From Cryptomeria japonica (taxonomy: Eukaryota > Streptophyta > Pinopsida > Cupressales > Cupressaceae): a stretch of 64,000 nt of DNA. Numbering within the stretch: position 1 is the stretch's first letter; each line of letters begins with the position of its first letter. The position numbers and the translations under genes were made by a program. Shown here piece after piece: positions 21,801-33,546 of this stretch. The notes under the pieces were generated by a model that made no database searches, had not been told where the DNA came from, and saw only the letters and a list, made by a program, of their open reading frames with translations. The stretch lies in NCBI RefSeq assembly GCF_030272615.1, contig NC_081413.1, positions 331,197,302 to 331,261,301 of the forward strand, read 5' to 3'.

Positions 21801-24800
21801 TGGATGATCGAGCTTAGGACTCATCATTCCAAGGCACCCAAGACACTCATGTGCACAAACTTCAAAGAGGAATATTGTGATTTAGGATTCCTCCTTAACC
21901 GAGTGATGGGGATGCCGCAGGGTGCAATATACGATGGATAAATGTTCTATTTCATCCAGGATTGTCTAAAAGGAACATTAATAAATTGGTCTAGAATCAT
22001 AAGGGACAATTTAGACTTTTAGCTGAGAAATGTGGAGCGGTCCGAGTTATTCGCTATGACTTCCTATTTGGTGTACCTGCTTGCGTAGTTTGTTACTTAC
22101 AAGGGATTGATTTGCAGAGGTGAAGTCGGGAATGGACAAGGACAATTCAAAAGTTATGAGTGCTATCCACAGTTGAACATGTATAGAATTGAAGATTATA
22201 AGAGAGTGAATGATGTATTCACAATGTACATCACATGGATGCTGCAAGGTGGAGTCCACAGGAGGTTGTCCAAGGAGGCAACGAAGCAGATAGAGAAATA
22301 TGGATCGTGGTATATTCAGTTTCCCACTTTCACATACCTTAGGATTCATGGATTTCAATTCGAACCATACAGGCTTCCTAGGTATCCTTTTGACAGAGTG
22401 ATCTTGTTGGAAGTGGTGAGACAACTTCTGGAGTTTGATTCCATTCAAAAAGGGAGGTACAGGACAGACATGACTTTTCCTATTTCAGTTGGGAAAACGT
22501 TGGAGGTTTGCTAGTCTACCTTAGCAGCCAGCACAACAAGTGAGGAACTTGCATTCTATCGATTTGCAGCATATAAGAGAAGAGAAAGGTTTGATCCAAA
22601 TAAGAAAGTTGGAAGGTTCAAGGTAGAAAAGTTCATCCACAAAGTAGACATAGAAGATTATTGGGCCAACCTGATGGACGAGTAGGCAGTGAAGAGACGA
22701 ATGTGGTCTAGGATGTCAGTGGATTTCATGAGGAAGTGTGGACTTTTTCTCATTTTTGACCAAAGTGTTAGATGACATGGATCATATGCATCCACAGTAT
22801 GAAAATGAAATGAAGAAGGCGATTCTATTGCCTAATTAGTCAGAATCAGAAGAAATAGATTTGAGTGTATTGATGAGAGAGGTCTTGAGTTTCTCTCGAG
22901 CATGGGTAGATATTCAGATGAACAAGTTAGTTGATATGGGTGTCTCTTTCGCTTATGAAAAGATGAAACAGGAGGAATCCGCTTCCGAGGATGATCAGAG
23001 GACTATCAGTGATATCGGAATTCACACGGATGAGGAGAGTCAAGCTCCCAAGAGAAGGAATAACACACGAGGAGAAGTCAAGGCTAGAGGGAAGAAGATT
23101 GAGGAGGTCAAGAAGAAGAAACAAAAGACTACCATTCCTTCGTCTATCATTCCTTCACCACTCATCAATTAAGGAAGTGGAAATGCCAGAACAGAACAGG
23201 GAGTTCGAGCAATGTTCCAACATAGTGATATTACCAGAGAATATTCAAGATTTACACGGCACAGCGGCATCTACTCCCCCTAATGGGGATGATGATCAGT
23301 TGGGATTCCCTACTGTCCTTTTGGAGGTTAGTTTGGGAAAGAATGTATATGATTTGACCAGGAATAATCCTGATGATGATGACGATGTTATCTCGGCATT
23401 GAGAGAGGATGATCGAGATGTGTCTCGATGATGGTATGGAGATGGCCGCTATTCCTGATTGGCTGATGAAGAGTATGGAGAAAAGTAAGAAAATGATAGA
23501 GGCGCAGCCCATTGATGAGAAAATGATAGAGGCGCAGCCCATTGATGACTACTTAGCTAGGAGCAATAAGGAGCCAGAGCCTAAGAGAGCTGAGATTTTG
23601 TCACACATAGCTAGAGATGAGACAGGAATGCGTATTGTGCAAGTGGTTGTTCCCATTGGAGGTGTGACGGCTGACATTGCTACTCCCATGGATTTCCAGA
23701 TTACTTCAGTTGCCCTTGGCCGTACTACAAGAGAGGAGGAATTTCAAGCGGTTGGTGATAACCTTAGGGCAATCAGTGCAAGATTGGATAGAGAGATTGA
23801 AGAAAATGAGAAGTACAAAGAAGAGACTATCAAACTTAGAGAGTACATTGTAGGGATAAGGCGTGAGAATCCCACCCTTATTTCCCCTATTGCAGCTGAT
23901 CGTGGACTACATTCACATTATGAGGCAACGAGAGATACACTCTCGGAGGTGAAGAAATGGATTGAGAATACAAAGAGATAGGCGGATGATTTCGTTACTC
24001 AGTTTTTCCAGTTATTTGACAGGCTAACAAGGCTTATGTTCAGAATCTAGTATTTTGGAGGAGTTTGGGAAGAATTCAGGGCTATTCAAGAGAAGACTAT
24101 TCCACGCCTCGGGGCTTTGAAAAAGGTTCCTAAGTCCACTTCGGTTAGGGAGAATGTTGTGCACAATGGAGATAGATACAATTTCCATGGCTAGTATTGT
24201 TCATTAGCCAAGAAATCAGCTTATGAGAGTGCACAACTGAGTTGTGCAGAAATGGAAGGATCAATTCATGATATTTAGTTGAAAATCCTTGCCTCAATAG
24301 AGGAGTTATTGGGGTTGATGTCAGTGATGCGAGTGGTTTACAATTAGCCGAATTAAGAGACAAGATGAAACTTATGTATTTTTGTCAGTTGGACTCTTTG
24401 AAGAAGAGTCAAATGGATGATTTGGTCTCTTTGTTGATTCATGTTCATAGTTCGCAGAAGCTCATGCCAGAGTGGGAAAACACTTTGGATGCTTGCTCGG
24501 ATGCGTTGGACGTGATTGATTTACAGCATGATACCTTGCCTTACATTTCCATGGAGGAGTTAGATTTTGTATTGGCTAGATTCTTGGAGTATGCTAGGAG
24601 AGAGAGAGAGAGATGCAGGGAAGAATCTTCTAGTCCCTATTTGATGACTAGGTATCTTTCTATTGGGCCATATGTTAGTGGCACCATTTTTTATGAAAAC
24701 CCTAATTAGGGCAATTCTAGGGTTTTGTTGGCATGATCTTGGCCCTTGATTTAGTTTTAATTTTGGCCATCCATTTTGTATGAGACTATATATACCTCAT

Positions 24801-25601
24801 TGTCTCTCATTTGTAAGAAAGTTTTTTTGTAGAATTGTTGGTACATGTTGCAACTATTTGAATATAAATCATTGTTCGACTTGATGGTGATTTTGTCTTT
24901 CAAATGTTGTCTTGCATTCATGGTTCTCAATTCCTCCAAGTAAGATTAGAATTTGTTTTCATGTTTATTAGATTGAGTGGAAGATTTGTTGAGTATATTT
25001 GTGTGGAATCCTTAATCCATACCACTAACCTCTTGCTTTTGGTAAGTGTGCCTTGTGTGGTCAACTGGAAATTTATGCAAACTTAACTTCGATTATTACA
25101 TATCCATTGTTATGCATCAACTTGGATGGTCTCAATGCTTGATGGTAATGGTTTGAAAATCTATGAAGTATACCTTAGATGATTGCACTAAGCTCGTGTC
25201 AAAACCTGTTTGTGAGACCTTGCCTAGTTTGATTCCATTAAATTTGTTCATCATTTCCTACATTCTTAGGCTTAGAATAGAGTTCCTGAACCCTATTCCT
25301 TTTGCCCTTTTTTTAGTAAGTCTCAAGTCCAGAGCTACATTGTCATATCCTAAGTTATCAACACACCCATTCACTATCCATGATCTATGAAGTTAATTCG
25401 AACATTTGTGTAAGTCCCCAAGTGAAAATAGCAGTTCACATCGACCATTGAGTTACCCACTCGTCAAGACCTGACATGTATAAACTTTGGAATCATTTTA
25501 GTTGATCTTACCCTTAGCATCTGAGGTGATTTTGTTCAAGAGAGGGTAAAGTGCTTTGGTATTTTATTCTGAATGTTATGTGTCTAAAGCACACATCAAC
25601 A
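18868..25601 (+). repeat. 3' LTR of the giant Ty3 element (6,734 bp)
   Basis: Begins TGTTGTGACC after the internal sequence ends in CGCTAGA, and ends in CA before GATAG. It has the same internal plan as the 5' copy: motif arrays, the sense ORF (about 21340-24709) and a TATA box at 24786-24794. Private differences include loss of about 123 bp near 20165 and a 30-bp in-frame tandem duplication near 23490-23550. No strong polypurine tract precedes it; the last bases are only weakly purine-rich. Confidence 0.95.
21340..24709 (+). pseudogene. LTR-embedded sense ORF, copy in 3' LTR
   Basis: Counterpart of 6127-9489, from ATG 21340 to TAG 24707. It is open at several places where the 5' copy is broken, and broken at others: TGA in the first 100 bp of the frame, TAA just after 21935, TAG near 22021, TAG at 22512, TAG at 22683, and a TAG where the 5' copy has Trp near 22840. 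The TGA at 21630 is shared with the 5' copy, so it already existed in the transposing template. A 30-bp in-frame repeat near 23490-23550 duplicates ten residues including KMIEAQPID. The complementary damage shows the frame was nearly continuous when the element inserted. Confidence 0.75.
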
Positions 25602-25606
25602 GATAG
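25602..25606. repeat. Right target site duplication (GATAG)
   Basis: Perfect match to the 5-mer at the left edge of the element. It fixes the 3' LTR end at 25601. Confidence 0.93.
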
Positions 25607-27029
25607 CATGGACAAAGAAAATTTCGGGAACTAAAGAATCTGCCACTTCCTCTGATTGTATATTTAACATCATGGTAACAATAGTAGCCCTCATTTTCCC
25701 TTGGTAGAACTCTTTCCTCATTTAGTCTCAATATCCATGGTTTCGATTTGAGTAGGCAGTGACATACTAGATTGCATGGTCTCTAGTACTCTCTGCTTAC
25801 ATTCTCTTATTTTTTGCCTCACCCTCCTTGAACAACTTAGACAACGTAACCTTCTTAACTAGGGTTATGTTTTCACATCCTTTTACCCCATGTCCACTTA
25901 TGCACAAACCTGTGTGTAACTACCTTTATAATCCTTGTTGCACAAATGACATAACAAAACTCTACTCGCTTTGAATCGTTTTTTTTGTTTTTGTCTATGG
26001 CTTTTGCAAATTGTGAAAGGAGTTTTTTTAATTGAATTCACCATTCGAACTCATAGTACTTGTATGGCCTCTTTGTTGAATCTAAACCTCTTCACCCTCA
26101 CTATCCTCATTGCTACTCATTGTTTTTTTTGTTCTCTGAGAACTCAAAACACAGACGCAAGTTTAAACATCAAACAAAAGAATGAAAAAAAAGTCGTTAG
26201 TGTTGAAACTTTAAAAAAGAACGAAAGTACAATAGGATTTGTGCATATGAACGATGGATAGTAAACTTGCTTCTCAAGCTCTCTTGTTTTTTACACTGCT
26301 GCTCTCTTCTTTGTCTTTTAACAAAATATAAAATGGCAAAACAAGCAAATTTTTTGGTTTTAGGTGCTAGTGTCTTTGTTCTAGGTTTCAAGTTGCTGTA
26401 AAAGCGTGTGGTGTCCTTGGGGGCTCCTTTTTGTATGCTTCTCATATTATTCAAATTAATATATTCATGTATTTGATGGTAAAGAAACACAAAAGCATTG
26501 TCAAATGCTGGGAAAGATCTCAATTGGATTCATGGATACAACTAAATAAGTTTGTCTCTGCAGTGTCCTCCTTGTCGATTATCCTATCTTGGGTTGGGAG
26601 AACCATTGTGCTTTGCAGCTTTCGGGCCTCTAGCTACCAGCGCATTCTATTTTAGCCAGTCAAGTAAAAGGTAAAGTTACTTAGAATATAGATATCCAAT
26701 CAATACGTTTTGCATTGATTCTATTTTGCATACTGTTAAATGAGCTGTTGTCCTGAGCAATGTTATAAATGCATCAGTCAAACAGGTAGTCTTCCCTTCA
26801 GTATCACAGTGTTGTGTGTATCAATTCTTATTGGCATAACAACTACATTGATCCTCTTCTGCAGCCATTTCCATCAGGTTCTATTCTGTTTTCATGTGAA
26901 TCTGTAATTAATCCTATTTCAAAAGCTCTTTTGTTGAAATTATTTTTTACTGTACTCTGATTAGCTAATATTCTAAAGCAATTTATGTTTTGAAGAGCCT
27001 AGATTGATGGAGATCGGGAAGTGGGCAAA
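25607..27029. other. Interval between the Ty3 element and the four-exon gene
   Basis: T-rich sequence without a recognisable protein. A segment at about 26570-26670 ends in AAAAG before GTAAAG, a plausible splice donor, and could be a non-coding first exon of the gene that starts coding at 27030. This is a guess from splice-like signals only. The giant retroelement ends about 1.4 kb upstream of the start codon. Confidence 0.4.
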
Positions 27030-27739
27030 ATGTCTCCTCTGGTAATTATCATATACTTGCAGATACTAATTAATAAAAGGAATGCTAGGTAGAGACTGTA
27101 ATTTATGGATTATGAATGAAATGTTAAGTTCAGAGTGTAAGACATTAAAAATATGAGAAAACACATCAAGTAACAATGTGCCAATGAATTTGATAATTTA
27201 TAGTTGTCCTCTGAATTACCAAAATCAGGTCAGAATGGGTACAGAGAGAGGATCTGTAGTTGTAAAATACGGTGTAGTATCTCTCTATTTGCTTTTACTT
27301 GCATTCGTTGCATCGAAGGCTCTTCCCTTACCTTGTCTTGTAAGTTTCTCCATTCTTACCAGACTTTTCTATTATTTTTTTCCATGTAATTCTATTGGGT
27401 ATTCTTTTGGGTTTGTTGGACAGACAAGTCCTATCTAACTACTAACATCTTCTTTTCTTGTTAATAGTTCTTCCCATCGTTAACTCTGCCAGTTGGGAAG
27501 TTGGTTATTGACTTTGTTCAAGAAAATCACAATGTCAGTGACGTAATTCTCTCTGCTGATGAAATTTTTATATTACATTCATTCTTATGGCATAGACCAT
27601 GCTAAAATGTTATAATGTGATGTGCATGCAGGACAAAGAAACGGTATTTATGGCAAAATATTACTGCGTAAGGTTGCACGCTTTATTTGGGGCAGCCCTG
27701 GCTCTTGGACTCTTTTCTGCCAGAACCATCCGACTTTAA
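27030..27739 (+). CDS. Four-exon host gene for a 101-residue two-TM protein, unrecognised
   Basis: Exons 27030-27041, 27229-27339, 27468-27542 and 27632-27739 give 4, 37, 25 and 35 codons plus TAA. All three introns (187, 128 and 89 bp) begin GT, end AG and sit in phase 0, and the joined frame has no stop. That coincidence is strong evidence for a real gene. An in-frame TAG at 27000 precedes the ATG. If exon 1 is not used, ATG 27235 in exon 2 is an alternative start. The protein has a hydrophobic segment at about residues 18-33 (KYGVVSLYLLLLAFVASKA) and another at about 83-96 (ALFGAALALGLFSAR), with a short soluble middle (VGKLVIDFVQENHNVSD) and a basic C-terminus. It is probably a small membrane protein. 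I do not recognise the family. Confidence 0.7.
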
Positions 27740-29883
27740 AAACAATTCATTCATTTCCTGAAAGAAGCTTTCTGAATGGATGGTAATGTCAAGCCGGGGA
27801 CAAGGATGGATGGGCATTGGGGTTCAATTCTCATCTCTCTTTCTTCCATAACAGCAACAAGACCGTGGTGCAATGTTGTGTATTTTAGACAATCAACCGC
27901 AACTACATTTTGACCACAGATTGCCTTTTTGGTACAGATATGTTATGATTTCCCTCGTTTGATCTATCACTCCAAATGTTTTCCTTTGTTTCCCACAATT
28001 CGTCGAGGGTTGGCTGGGTGATCTAATCAGACATGCGAGTACTTCCACTAAACTGTAACATCTATGCTCTAAAAGTTGAGTTAGTTTAATGCTTTCATGG
28101 TTGTAAAGGAAAATAAACTCTCTGTAAATGTATTATTTTGAATTAATTTTAGTAATAATTTCACAAATTAATCTAGATAATAAACTATGGGCATGTATAT
28201 TTGGGATGGTAAATATTAAATGTTAATTAGTAGTTACATCTATTGTGCTATGGGCATGCAAATAAACAATTGCATGTATTATCATGGAAGGCAAAGAGGG
28301 AGAAGGAAAAGAGTGCAAAATTATGTTTTTTTTTTAAATATCAATTGGAATGTCTACCAAAAGGAAGTACAAAATATAAAAAGCAAGGAGACCGATAGGT
28401 AGTTGGAATGTGTACCTAAAGGAAGATGCCAAAGCCCATAAGCAAGCCTCCTCCCTTCTCTTTAGAGCTACATATGCATTGTCTTGCATCTTCACATATT
28501 GTAGTGAGATATGCAAGTTTGCTGTTTTTGAACTTGCAAGACTCTAGTGAACACCAATCTTTAACGATCAATGTCTCTAATGATAATAATCATTGTGAAG
28601 TGTGAGTCCTTGTGATTTATAGATTGTCAAATCCCGAGCCATCTTCAATGGTAGCTAGTAGTGAGAACCATGAGCAATTAAAACATTTGGTATAAGCTAC
28701 GATCATTAAAATCTCATTAGGGGCCAACATAATGATTGGACTTTACAACAATGAAACTTGACAGGTCTAGAGGCTTGCATTCACTTTTGTAGACAATAGC
28801 TACAACTTTCCGAGTGCTCCATAGATGAGACCTCTAGAAACTCATAAATTGGTCTAGGAATGGAATTAGATGCCTCAAGTGTGCAATGAAAATCGTACCA
28901 AACATATTTTTAAAGTTTGCTAGAAGTAGCATTGATGTCATCAATCTTATTCATTGTGTGAGTTTCAATGGAACTAGTAAGGGTAAGGCCCTTGTATGAG
29001 CACTTAGAAGTTCAATGTTTGCCCTTCTCATTACAAATGAGACACCATGAATAGAAAGGTTATGTCTCTCACCCTCTTACAAAATGGGACATACAATTTA
29101 TTTTTTAATTTATTTTTCAACCTAGATATTCTTTTTCTCTACTTATAAGGTTAATTGAAAAGAAAAGAAAATTCTTATGGAGCTTGATGCATTTGGGAAT
29201 GGTGCAAAATCTAGTGAAAAGAAAAAGAAAAACTTATTAAACATAATGCATTTAGGAACATTCTATGTGGCACTATTAAATCTATAGAGACAAACAACAT
29301 GACATGATAGAATACTATGATAAAACTAAAATAAATTGACAATAAAACTTTAACTCACCCAACCTCATCTCACAATTAAATATATTTAATTTAATTTATT
29401 GAAACTTACACCATTAGATTTATCGAGCCACAACATATTGTGATAGCAATAATTTTGAAATTAAATAGAAAGTGATCAAATCTCATCTCACAATTAGATA
29501 TTGAATTTAATTTATATTTTAAAATATTAAAAATAAATTGCAATGTGCCTCTATTAAATATTAGGTATAACATCACAAATATATATTAGGTTCTATATTA
29601 TTAAGTGTTAGGAATGTGTCTCAATCTTGATTCTATTGGTAAAACTATAAAAGGTGTGTTTTTCGAGTTATAAAAAAAATTCAATTTTTGTGCTCTAGAG
29701 TTGATTTTGGCCAAAGTAAATATTTTGGGTTGTTTAATGTCACCAAAGGAGTGCCTATTGTGTATGTCTCTTTAAGCTATATATATATATCAAAAGTTTT
29801 TGCCTCTAAAATTTTGCATAGGAAATGTAAAAACATGTTGAACAAATAAAAGAGTTGTAAGGGGAGTTACACTTGTTGACCAA
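27740..29883. other. AT-rich interval downstream of the four-exon gene
   Basis: The first 400 bases may be the gene's 3' UTR; AAATAAAC near 28110 is a possible polyadenylation signal. The rest is AT-rich with no ORF of recognisable origin. A short duplicated passage (GTGAAAAGAAAAAGAAA-like, then TAATGCATTTAGGAAC versus TGATGCATTTGGGAAT) lies near 29155-29265. Confidence 0.5.
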
Positions 29884-29913
29884 CTTATGATGTGTATTAC
29901 GACACATCATAAG
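29884..29913. repeat. Perfect 12-bp inverted repeat (hairpin)
   Basis: CTTATGATGTGT and its exact reverse complement ACACATCATAAG are separated by the 6-base loop ATTACG. The hairpin lies about 23 bp before a TGTTAG that could start an LTR-like segment. Confidence 0.7.
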
Positions 29914-29936
29914 ACATTTTATATTAGAGATAATGA

Positions 29937-30720
29937 TGTTAGTGGGAAAGGAGGTTTTGTCAAACTAGTTAGCATTTAGCCTACATAGTAGAGTCCTATT
30001 CACACTACACTTACGCTCACTTAGAGGTTAGTGAGACTTTTGACTCACCTAATGTAGACTCACCAAGTGTCCTAACACTTGTCCATAGAGTCCTACACTT
30101 GTTTCATAATTGGAGGGGTGATAAGAGATTCACTCCTACCTTCTCACCTCTTCTTGCTTGCCTTTGTAAGCATCTCATTTGTACATTTTGCAGTTACATG
30201 CTTATGATATTTCTCATTTTGCATATACTTATTATGGAGAGTTTTTATGTTTGCAAGTAGATCTTGGTTGCTCCAATAAATGGAACCAAATTGAAACACC
30301 CAATTTGATGAGTGGATTATAACGAGGTTATGATAGGTGGAAGGATTATGTTATTTTCAACTTGTGGACTCATTTTGAAATTTGGGATTTGGGTAACAAT
30401 TTTTTAGATGGTTTTAGCTCATGGTTTTCTAATTACCATTGGATGGTTTCATGTATTTTATCTCCTATATATAGGTGCTTGAGATGGAGGTTGTGTGTAG
30501 ATTTTGCTAGATAATGTTTAGCTGACAAAATTCTTCTAGAATTTGGTCAGTGATACTCCTTTGAAGGCTTGCTCTGCAAGTGTATTGTAACTATGTTGTT
30601 TAGGGAATAATACATTGGGTTTCTTTGAAATGTGGGGTTTTTCTTCTAAAAGGGATTTCTCCACATACATATATGTTATGGTATATTGCTTAATTTATGT
30701 TTATATGCATTTTTATTTCT
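29937..30720 (+). mobile_element. Possible solo LTR or LTR fragment (Ty1/copia-like)
   Basis: A TATA-like CTATATATAG at 30464-30473 is followed about 140 bp later by ATACATTGGGTTTCTTTGAA and a GTGGGGTTTTTCTTCTAAAAGGGATTTCTCCACA block, a pattern common in the R-U5 part of plant copia LTRs. A TGTTAGTGGG about 530 bp upstream could be the left end. No partner LTR and no clear target duplication were found, so the ends are uncertain. Confidence 0.35.
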
Positions 30721-32820
30721 ATTATTGTTAAATATTGAAATTTGCACAACTCCTTAAAATTCTAGTGTAGGAAGCATTTTGCATATTGCGCTTCTTTTCA
30801 TTAAGTACATCTTTCATATGTTGCAAAGTATCATATAAATTTAAGTATTAGACACTACATTATTTTGTTAAGTATTTGAACAAGTAACTTAGTTACACAT
30901 TTGATATGTTAATGATATTGTCCAATGGTCTCTTCATGTGTGTACATACATGCACATATATTTTTTAAGCTTTCATTTGACATAAATTTGGAACACAAAG
31001 CTTCGAACCTAAGGATTGAATGATGTTATGCCTATATAGTGTCAAAACCCTTTGAACACCTCAAATTTAGCATTAAAACCCTTATAAGCTTCTTCATTGT
31101 GCAGATTAAGAATGTTCATAAAAATTATTTTACCATCCTTTTTATCTCTTTTGTAGAGCATACCAAAGCTACCTAGTCCAACTTAACTTGCTCTTATTGA
31201 ATCCATCATTTCAACTACAAAAAATTTCATACGAATTTTGGAAGTGATCTACCTTGTATAGAATATCTCTTAGGAGAACATCTATTGGCAAAGTACATCT
31301 CTAGGAGAAATGCAAGGACTAAAACTATGTAACATACCACAAAAGTACTATCACTAGGCCACTTGACTACATTGTTTACACTATAATAAACAATTTCAAA
31401 ATTAATGAAAAAATCTATGCTTAAAAAACAATGATGTATAATTTCCTTGAATTTCTCTTATTCACTCTATATGCATTTAAGATGGCTTAAAATATAGAAA
31501 GCACTTCAATTTTATACAATTTTGGGATCCCAAAGAAAAATATTTGATTAAATGAATACAACTAATTTGTATTATCCTCAACATAAAAGATAAGAATACA
31601 ATTCAAAGGGAGTAAACTAAACTTACACAATATACACCAACAAGAAAGTCTTAAAAGCTAAACCCTCTATAAAAAATTAAAAAATAAAGATTTAAATATT
31701 GTGATTTAGACTATGCAACAATCAAGAAAGTTGTAATCGTGGCCCATGGCACCCTCTTGGAGAAGCCTAAAACCATTATCAATAATTTATATCTGACATG
31801 ATGAATTTAACCCATCTACAATTACCTTGCTCAATTCAATGTGGATAGTAATATACTTGAAAACAATGAAGAGCTAGTTTTGAGTCCAAACAAGAACCTA
31901 ACAAACATCATTATACCCTTGAATAGCTTTTAGAATGCCAATCCATAAACAATTATTGATTTGATCGAGATAATAATCAGTTTGATTGAGAGTTATCAAT
32001 ATTAAAATATTTCATCTTGTTCTAGGTGCCCCTACTTTCCTCTCTTAGCTATAGTGTAGATAAGTGACAAAGAAAAAATTAAGATCATATCAACATTGTA
32101 TTAATAGGTTTAGGGGAAATGGTGATACACCCAAAAGTGATTTTAACATTTGATTAAAAGAAGATGACATCTACTGTAACCTAAAAAAGTTTAATATTTG
32201 ATTAAAAAGAATCTAATGTTTGGTGTAGTCCATGAATTACATTTACAAAAAAGTTAAAGATTTATCATAAATTTTGAATTCAAAATAAAACAAAATATGA
32301 TTTAACTGACAAAAACATACAAATAAAAATAATAGTAATAAAAGAAAAAATAAATTTATAATAAAGGGTAATAAAATCCCATCAAAAATATAAATCATTT
32401 TCCACTGAATTTGGATTTTATAACTATATAAAAGAAAGCAAGCATGCATTTGACAACTAACATATATTTAATCTCTTATCACAGTCATGTATGAACCAAC
32501 TTATAGTCCAATAAAAATTGGAATTTTACAGAGGAGCAAGATAAATTAATGAGTTGGCATATTTCTTGAATGAAGTGCACACATAATGACCAAGTAGATA
32601 GTACATGTGCTAATCTACAAACACTTTAACACACAAACTTAGACTTTCGAAACGGATATACCAAACATTTCGTATGTATCTTTGTGCTAATTTCACATCA
32701 TTTTCCTTGGAGCTCAACTTGTAGGCCCACCATGGCAAGATTCCCTTTGTGGAGATGCAAGTGATCTTGTTGGAGTCTTCATTGATTGTTTTGCCAAAAA
32801 TCCATCACCCATGACACTTA
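30721..32820. other. AT-rich interval before the LINE
   Basis: No coding signature was recognised on either strand. The 5' part of the LINE (its UTR) may occupy the last few hundred bases, but I could not find the matching target duplication that would fix the left end. Confidence 0.5.
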
Positions 32821-33546
32821 ATGGCATGCTTAAAACCCTCATTTAAAGAAGCCTATAACATCGAAGGAAGGAAAATATTTGAACTTGCAAGGCAAAACGT
32901 GTACCAAACTAGTAGTAGTAGATGGCAGGAATCAGACCAATGGAACTCCGCGAGCTACAGGAATTCTCAAAGGAATAAGCATATTTGGAATTCTCGACAA
33001 TATCAAAGACCTCTGTTCAAAAGATTATCCAAACAAAAGAAGCCAATATTTGATATCTGTGAGGGTTATTGCTCTGAACATTCATGGGATCCTGTCAGGG
33101 GAAAAGGGTTCTTAGATTGCCTGAGGAGCTGTATAGAAGTGGATTTCAAAAGCACAAATATACTCTACGACCAATCTTTACCCTCATATTATTCTTGGCC
33201 CAACAATATACCGGTACACAATCCCAAATTCCTCTCCTACCCGGACAATATTCCAATCGCAGGGAGCCGAGATCTTTCAGATCCCACACTTAGAGCATCC
33301 TTCAACCCAAAGTTTGATGTGTGGGGAGCCGAGACCATTCAGCCTCCTACTCGAATAATATTCCAATCACAGGGAGCCAAGATTTTTCAGATCCCACACT
33401 TAGAGTGTCCTTCAACTCGAAGGATGATAGTGCAGGGAGCTGAGACCATTCAACTTTCAACCTTAAAGTGCCCTTTATCCCAAAATCTGATTGGCAGCTT
33501 CACAAATACAGATTGGGTGAGGAGATCCCCTCCGAACATTTGGTGA
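32821..33546 (+). pseudogene. LINE leader ORF, N-terminal part of ORF1 region
   Basis: The 241-codon frame includes ICEGYCSEHSWDPVRGKGFLDCLRSC and then a repeated segment built on GAE(T/K)I(F)Q. The repeats correspond to a 110-bp DNA repeat (33247-33475). It ends TGG-TGA just before a shift into the frame carrying the DUF4283-like domain. No function is recognised; its position suggests it is the ORF1 N-terminus or a separate upstream ORF. Confidence 0.55.
33247..33475 (+). repeat. 110-bp tandem repeat in the LINE 5' region
   Basis: AATATTCCAATC(G/A)CAGGGAGCC recurs at 33247 and 33357, followed in both by CAGATCCCACACTTAGAG; the intervening GGGAGC(C/T)GAGACCATTCA also recurs about 110 bp apart (about 33324 and 33436). 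About two copies, slightly diverged. Confidence 0.75.

Larger units (their letters stand above)
3542..25601 (+). mobile_element. Ty3/gypsy-type LTR retrotransposon with giant LTRs, 22.06 kb, decayed
   Basis: Two long direct repeats both begin TGTTGTGACC and end in CA, and are flanked by the identical 5-mer GATAG. Between them lie, in order, gag, retropepsin, an RNase H domain, reverse transcriptase, a second RNase H and integrase with a C-terminal domain. Integrase after RT places it in the Ty3 group. Two RNase H domains with one upstream of RT fit the plant Tat branch, as far as I recall its architecture. Every gene carries stops or frameshifts, so this copy is not autonomous. LTR mismatch, judged by eye on sampled blocks, is around 5 percent, which implies an old insertion. 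No later element is nested inside it. Confidence 0.96.

Noticed and set aside
32740-32830. Target duplication for the LINE (CATTGACATTC after the tail)
   Set aside because: Only loose matches such as CATTGATTG and CATGACACT were seen upstream; not convincing.
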